NCBI GenBank assembly: GCA_946610035.1 | Contig: CAMOCC010000007.1 | Span: 1-58,282, forward strand | Direction of reading: 5' to 3' | From: an uncultured Verrucomicrobiota bacterium | GTDB taxonomy: Bacteria > Verrucomicrobiota > Kiritimatiellia > RFP12 > UBA1067 | Length of the DNA stretch: 58,282 nucleotides | Part shown: positions 56,701 to 58,282 of the stretch, piece after piece | Layout: the number at the start of each line of letters is the position of its first letter | Position numbering within the stretch: position 1 is the stretch's first letter | Made by a program: the position numbers and the translations under genes | The notes under the pieces: generated by a model | Told to the model about the DNA's origin: nothing | What the model saw: the letters and a program-made list of their open reading frames with translations, nothing else | The model's database searches: none

Positions 56701-58280
56701 TTCACCGCGCTGCAATACAACACCTTGGCATATTCTATATTTGCAGTTCCATTGTTTTTAATCTGATGCCAATCGCCAGCCTGCGGCTCCGTCGCAATTC
56801 CGTCTCCGTTTGTGTCGCCGCCGTTGGCGTCATCCTTAATGGAAGTGAAGACGATGGGCAGCGCACGCGTGCCGACAGCCTGCAATGTGCCACCGCTGTT
56901 GACTGTAAGCGATTTTCCAGCGGCAAACTTCACGATCACGCCTGGCTCAATCGTAAGCGCCGCGCCATTAGAAATCGTAAGGTTATCCCGAACCACATAC
57001 AAGTCACCCGTGCGCCATGTTGCACTGGCGGAAACAGCACCGCTTACATAGTTCGTCTGAGCTGGGCGAATCTCCCAATGGGCATAAAGTGTAGCTGGCG
57101 AATCTGGAACTTTTGACGTCTCTGTGACGACATTTCCACCGTCCGCATCCGTAAACCATCCTGTGAAATTGTAGTATGGCCGCAACGGCGTCACTGGCAA
57201 TGTTCCGTATGTTCCACCCTTCTCAAAGTAATCAGCTGCAACTACATTGTCCTCCGACATAAACGATACCAATGTCGACGGCACGACAACGAACGCAACC
57301 GAATTCGAGTTGTTGGCATAGTTCGTCTCTCGAATCAGACGCGGCTCGTTAAGAACCCAAGTGGCGGTATATTCACCAGGAGCGAGATTCTGGAGGTTGG
57401 ACGGAAGCTTCGATTCGCTTGCCATGGCACGGTTCACAGCATGCTGTCCCGCGCCCCAACCTTCCGTCCATGTTTCCGGCACACCGCTGACATACAACGT
57501 ATTTGTATTGCATTCGATTGCAAGATCGCACCACTCTTCAAAACTTCCGTACGTGGAATAAATAGGTCTACCTGCTATGAAACGGGCACAGGCGTTCGTC
57601 GCGTTCATCTTATCCGCCAAGAAGAAAGCGGATTCCCAATTGCCTTTCTTGTAAAACACCAAATCATACGGCGCATCGGCATCTGCCGTAATCTCGCTTG
57701 CCGGCTTCACGGCATAACCGCGCCATGTTTCCGACCATTCGTCGTTATCGTCCGCGCGATAGATTATGGCGGCGGATTTCATCTTGTTGAAGGCATTGTT
57801 GCCAACAGTAGTCGGCGGATCGCCACGGAAATTCAGATAACGCAGACAAGGACAATTGCCAAATGCATAAGCGCCTATGCTCGCAATCCTATTTCCGAAT
57901 GTCACGCTGCCAAGCAGTGAAGACCCGTAGAAACACTGAACACCAATCGAGGTTACGGTATCTGGGAATACGAGCCTGGAGACTGCACACCGTGTGAAGC
58001 TCTGGTTGCCAATGCTACGAAGCGAGGAGCCGAACACGATGTTCGTCAGCGACACGCATCCCGCGAACGCCCCGTACTGCTCGTAGCCGTTGTCCCCGCT
58101 CGTGTCCGTGCTGTCGTTGCCGTGCCCGCCAATCCCGGTCAGCCCGTCCCCGAGCACAACCTCCCCGAGTGACGTGCAGAACGTGAACGACCCGCCGCCA
58201 ATCACTGACACTGAGTCGGGGATGACGACGCGCTTCAGCGACGAGCACGACTGGAACGCATACGGGTTAAAGCCCCTCAC
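50772..58280 (-). CDS. giant multidomain secreted protein (partial, N-terminus outside window)
   Basis: At least 2502 aa, open at the window edge. In order: LRR_5/BspA-like repeats (1-165; SIGAYAFGNCPCL); CARDB-like; InlB B-repeat (about 370-402; FTGWFTDADGG, LYAHW); right-handed beta-helix (405-720); CARDB (735-860); a pre-peptidase-like domain; TIG/IPT (about 960-1040; ILSVSPNAIPPDEIVSITLDG); Cna-B-like modules (1200-1460); a long helical region (about 1480-1780); a Cys-rich Lys/Glu linker; a DUF11-like domain (SCDPNEMVGPEG); two InlB repeats; and a C-terminal beta domain ending VKKVGSVPISIE. DNA for about 960-1790 is much more AT-rich than the rest. Likely a surface or exported adhesin. 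Two palindromes lie in the C-terminal coding region. Confidence 0.88.
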   Translation of the reverse strand: MRGFNPYAFQSCSSLKRVVIPDSVSVIGGGSFTFCTSLGEVVLGDGLTGIGGHGNDSTDTSGDNGYEQYGAFAGCVSLTNIVFGSSLRSIGNQSFTRCAVSRLVFPDTVTSIGVQCFYGSSLLGSVTFGNRIASIGAYAFGNCPCLRYLNFRGDPPTTVGNNAFNKMKSAAIIYRADDNDEWSETWRGYAVKPASEITADADAPYDLVFYKKGNWESAFFLADKMNATNACARFIAGRPIYSTYGSFEEWCDLAIECNTNTLYVSGVPETWTEGWGAGQHAVNRAMASESKLPSNLQNLAPGEYTATWVLNEPRLIRETNYANNSNSVAFVVVPSTLVSFMSEDNVVAADYFEKGGTYGTLPVTPLRPYYNFTGWFTDADGGNVVTETSKVPDSPATLYAHWEIRPAQTNYVSGAVSASATWRTGDLYVVRDNLTISNGAALTIEPGVIVKFAAGKSLTVNSGGTLQAVGTRALPIVFTSIKDDANGGDTNGDGIATEPQAGDWHQIKNNGTANIEYAKVLYCSAVNNQGALYPCAGTMRFKNSTVAHCQYDCMRGAGGIFIAENSVFTDASMGAAPQSGKSTFVNCVFCSLTTAVRWGNGTFANCIFADVAQDIIDTKFYSATLSSKFSNCCFWNPEGTGDRAAAKVGKDGNFYANPLFVNPANGDFRIAANSPCVDAGDGTVAPEKDYYGLERRDVGKVTDSGVPSANGNCPDIGIHEVLWDEDESPYDIVPTAVSVDKTKAKVGDKVKVSWTIQNLGTEDVVGGWHDAVSLISTSGQSVELGEVLTTYTLKRKMSMNVNRTFTIPALSEGTWYARVNTNNRRSDVPEGLNTTNNVLTSVQGVAISVAATPYADGASGTLSAGSSTVVKFTFPAGTTGQIARVSVPAGLSVSYGLGFVPQGAYASGTMTATEKGEAIFHVPAGTAEVYLVMDAAQSDGQNYSVSFESGDLAILSVSPNAIPPDEIVSITLDGIGLDNVANIVMSLDSGGSIPTRVSYTSKERVVIEVDGEGLVAGSEMQISIDSVVVGKVLVSSGGRKENIWARLIVPDSVREGRVVACYVEYGNSGDKSGTLPIFEVIADEPCKLRYTGDETWREVLRFFGVGGSENADMLLPGEVRRFEFLMKAGATNNVRLRMGDGQTYGIKDCDTVLVRKTVRRLSRLGVDATDYSIVGNIAQLVSQNPDTLIVTGFAVNTYGEPCDGVGVHIVASESAEGIFSSAVTDRNGFFYMTGITNGVYRFESADSVIVDGVDEFVVMNSDIGGKMIVVENSLSFYVAITNLNEGETISATAVKESDDTVYGSVMITDGYVQFRGLPEGMYTLEVRSSLGRLCRMAVSLPKLEGDVIDVELHDACSFNGYFVDFAENERGGVLVFCPDGHVFFEGLDVEGGFSVSDVVPGDYTLITVMGDEARYCVTNLTLVPGSSPNMVFEKCVGNKSILNESEGNERNGRRKSAVLKGSFWSDLIDNINAVKNGKTAIKNHRELYKKNFEMYEENSKLFLSACTACITKDDHELVERLRFNLQQYLDEIHCLERAVAKADAGVNSDLLSNIMGAGSDFFSAMAKMMEFKNFGTTRAQFINGIDSIVSDSISFLENVRNGQDVGTATANAITGVNDMIKDISQLRESLDRFSSMELNGIEGVKEVLRMVSSSVDAYDKAVGLANKVAMTSPNTTLGALAKRIVDGDKALGPARPLIDSIGKAAAFILKLEAIGTDSTLAEWGRLMDAIRYEIESCNDMNAYLFREIFSLVSEKMCRCPASSQSDPALRKPGSKCKCNEEDKNKKLEDQKKPKVPKSCDPNEMVGPEGTGEARYVQPGGWVTYTIYFENKTNATAAAQEVFVTNPLSEWLDWSTFEMGEVSFGNQIDLGLSGSNGGASEVQMNGTNFNVRTTLGGGVDGDGAVAMQGVAHWYLRIVDNSDETTWPADPYAGFLPPNDPETHCGEGHISYRIKVRDDAPKNVVITNSATIVFDYNAPIETDPFWWNTVARFHDVSLEIDGVTTNLMLIAGEPFGELPTPTEKRTGYTFDAWYTGENGTGTKATPMAIVPTGEFSLYANWTANPYKVRFNANGGVGTMADQAFVYGTAQKLSANAFTRKMYAFAGWSLTPDGAVVYADKQSVNNLTATAGDVVTLYAVWEKTQNELWPDGVEGVAPTAAASEYNGYLYDEKSGAVKGTIQVKIGKANAKTGLAAVKATVVGLDGKKKSLKGADKGKAAIAVDGPTTIRLVGGEPCEVTLGAEGLEGAYGSYFIDGARNFFTSKDKGEQNAANAILSKWLGVINVAWREDGAARSASAPYQMLSVTIGKKGKAKVYVTLANGTKAMVNTQLLVGEEWLCVPVVVTKKMNLAFTLWLPVGGGAAVVEGLPGDVVVGKAGALKAGARFRIDAEEFSARWGQRALPYMPDGVAVTANGTRWTLPKAGKVQMAKDGTVDEAKLGGNPAALKLTYKAKDGSFKGSFKAYSLVNGKPKAVTVNVAGVVVDGVGYGTATVKKVGSVPISIE
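51079..51105. repeat. palindromic element inside the giant gene (1)
   Basis: GGTAGGG overlapping the palindrome GGCGCGCT-GTCCCC-AGCGCGCC. On the coding strand it reads ARWGQRALPY, close to the GERALPG insert of the GH3 gene. Confidence 0.7.
51386..51411. repeat. palindromic element inside the giant gene (2)
   Basis: GGTAGGG overlapping GGTGCGCTC-GCC-GAGCGCGCC, with one G-T wobble. It uses the same CTCGCCGAG centre as the GH3 palindrome and encodes AARSASAPYQ. Confidence 0.65.
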
Positions 58281-58282
58281 AG

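Overview
The window reads as a GC-rich (about 60-65 % by eye) chromosome segment of an anaerobic, polysaccharide-degrading bacterium of the PVC group, most likely Kiritimatiellota/Verrucomicrobiota. The support is indirect: many secreted glycoside hydrolases, Tat-exported TIM-barrel epimerases, a MoxR/DUF58/vWA operon, ferredoxin-linked redox enzymes (NfnAB and a fused 2-oxoacid:ferredoxin oxidoreductase), and a giant chimeric secreted protein of LRR_5, beta-helix and InlB-type modules. No marker gene here fixes the taxon. I see no transposase, integrase or CRISPR array.

Layout. 1-2.6 kb: secreted GH51 arabinofuranosidase. 2.7-12.7 kb (+): MoxR ATPase, membrane protein, ABC ATPase, ABC permease, DUF58 protein and a 1357-aa protein with three vWA MIDAS motifs, tightly packed or overlapping. 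12.6-13.8 kb (-): secreted lactonase-type beta-propeller. 14.2-16.5 kb (+): NfnA/NfnB. 16.7-20.4 kb (-): PurA, PHP phosphoesterase, fused KorB-KorC. 20.6-22.3 kb: a secreted thioredoxin-like protein and a graveyard of gene ends (GH20 start, InlB-type C-terminus, esterase C-terminus, outer-membrane protein start). 22.3-33.6 kb (-): a sugar-degradation cluster made of an SGNH esterase, an outer-membrane barrel, ECF sigma factor, anti-sigma-like protein, SUMF1-fold protein, a 1398-aa double-domain glycoside hydrolase and GH3. 33.7-37.1 kb (+): HrpA-type DEAH helicase. 37.1-39.3 kb (-): two Tat-exported sugar isomerase/epimerase-like proteins. 39.3-40.5 kb: repeat- and hairpin-rich DNA plus a 56-aa protein. 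40.6-42.9 kb: MnmA and, divergently, a membrane/coiled-coil protein. Then tRNA-Arg(CCT), and a long minus-strand operon (transglutaminase-like protein, mannose-1-phosphate guanylyltransferase, TruA, MraY, a secreted unknown, ArgH). 50.8-58.3 kb (-): the giant protein, cut by the window edge.

Three kinds of non-coding structure recur. (1) Extended -10 promoters (TGnTATAAT); at four genes the hexamer ends exactly 7 nt before the ATG and at two more 9 nt before it, implying leaderless mRNAs. (2) Degenerate 7-bp tandem repeats, both between genes and inserted in frame inside conserved genes (HrpA, GH3, the GH fusion). (3) Several families of palindromic hairpins, some with a GGA/TCC triloop between genes, others with a GGYAGGG prefix inside coding sequence. 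These, with the gene-end mosaic near 22 kb, are the least ordinary parts of the window.
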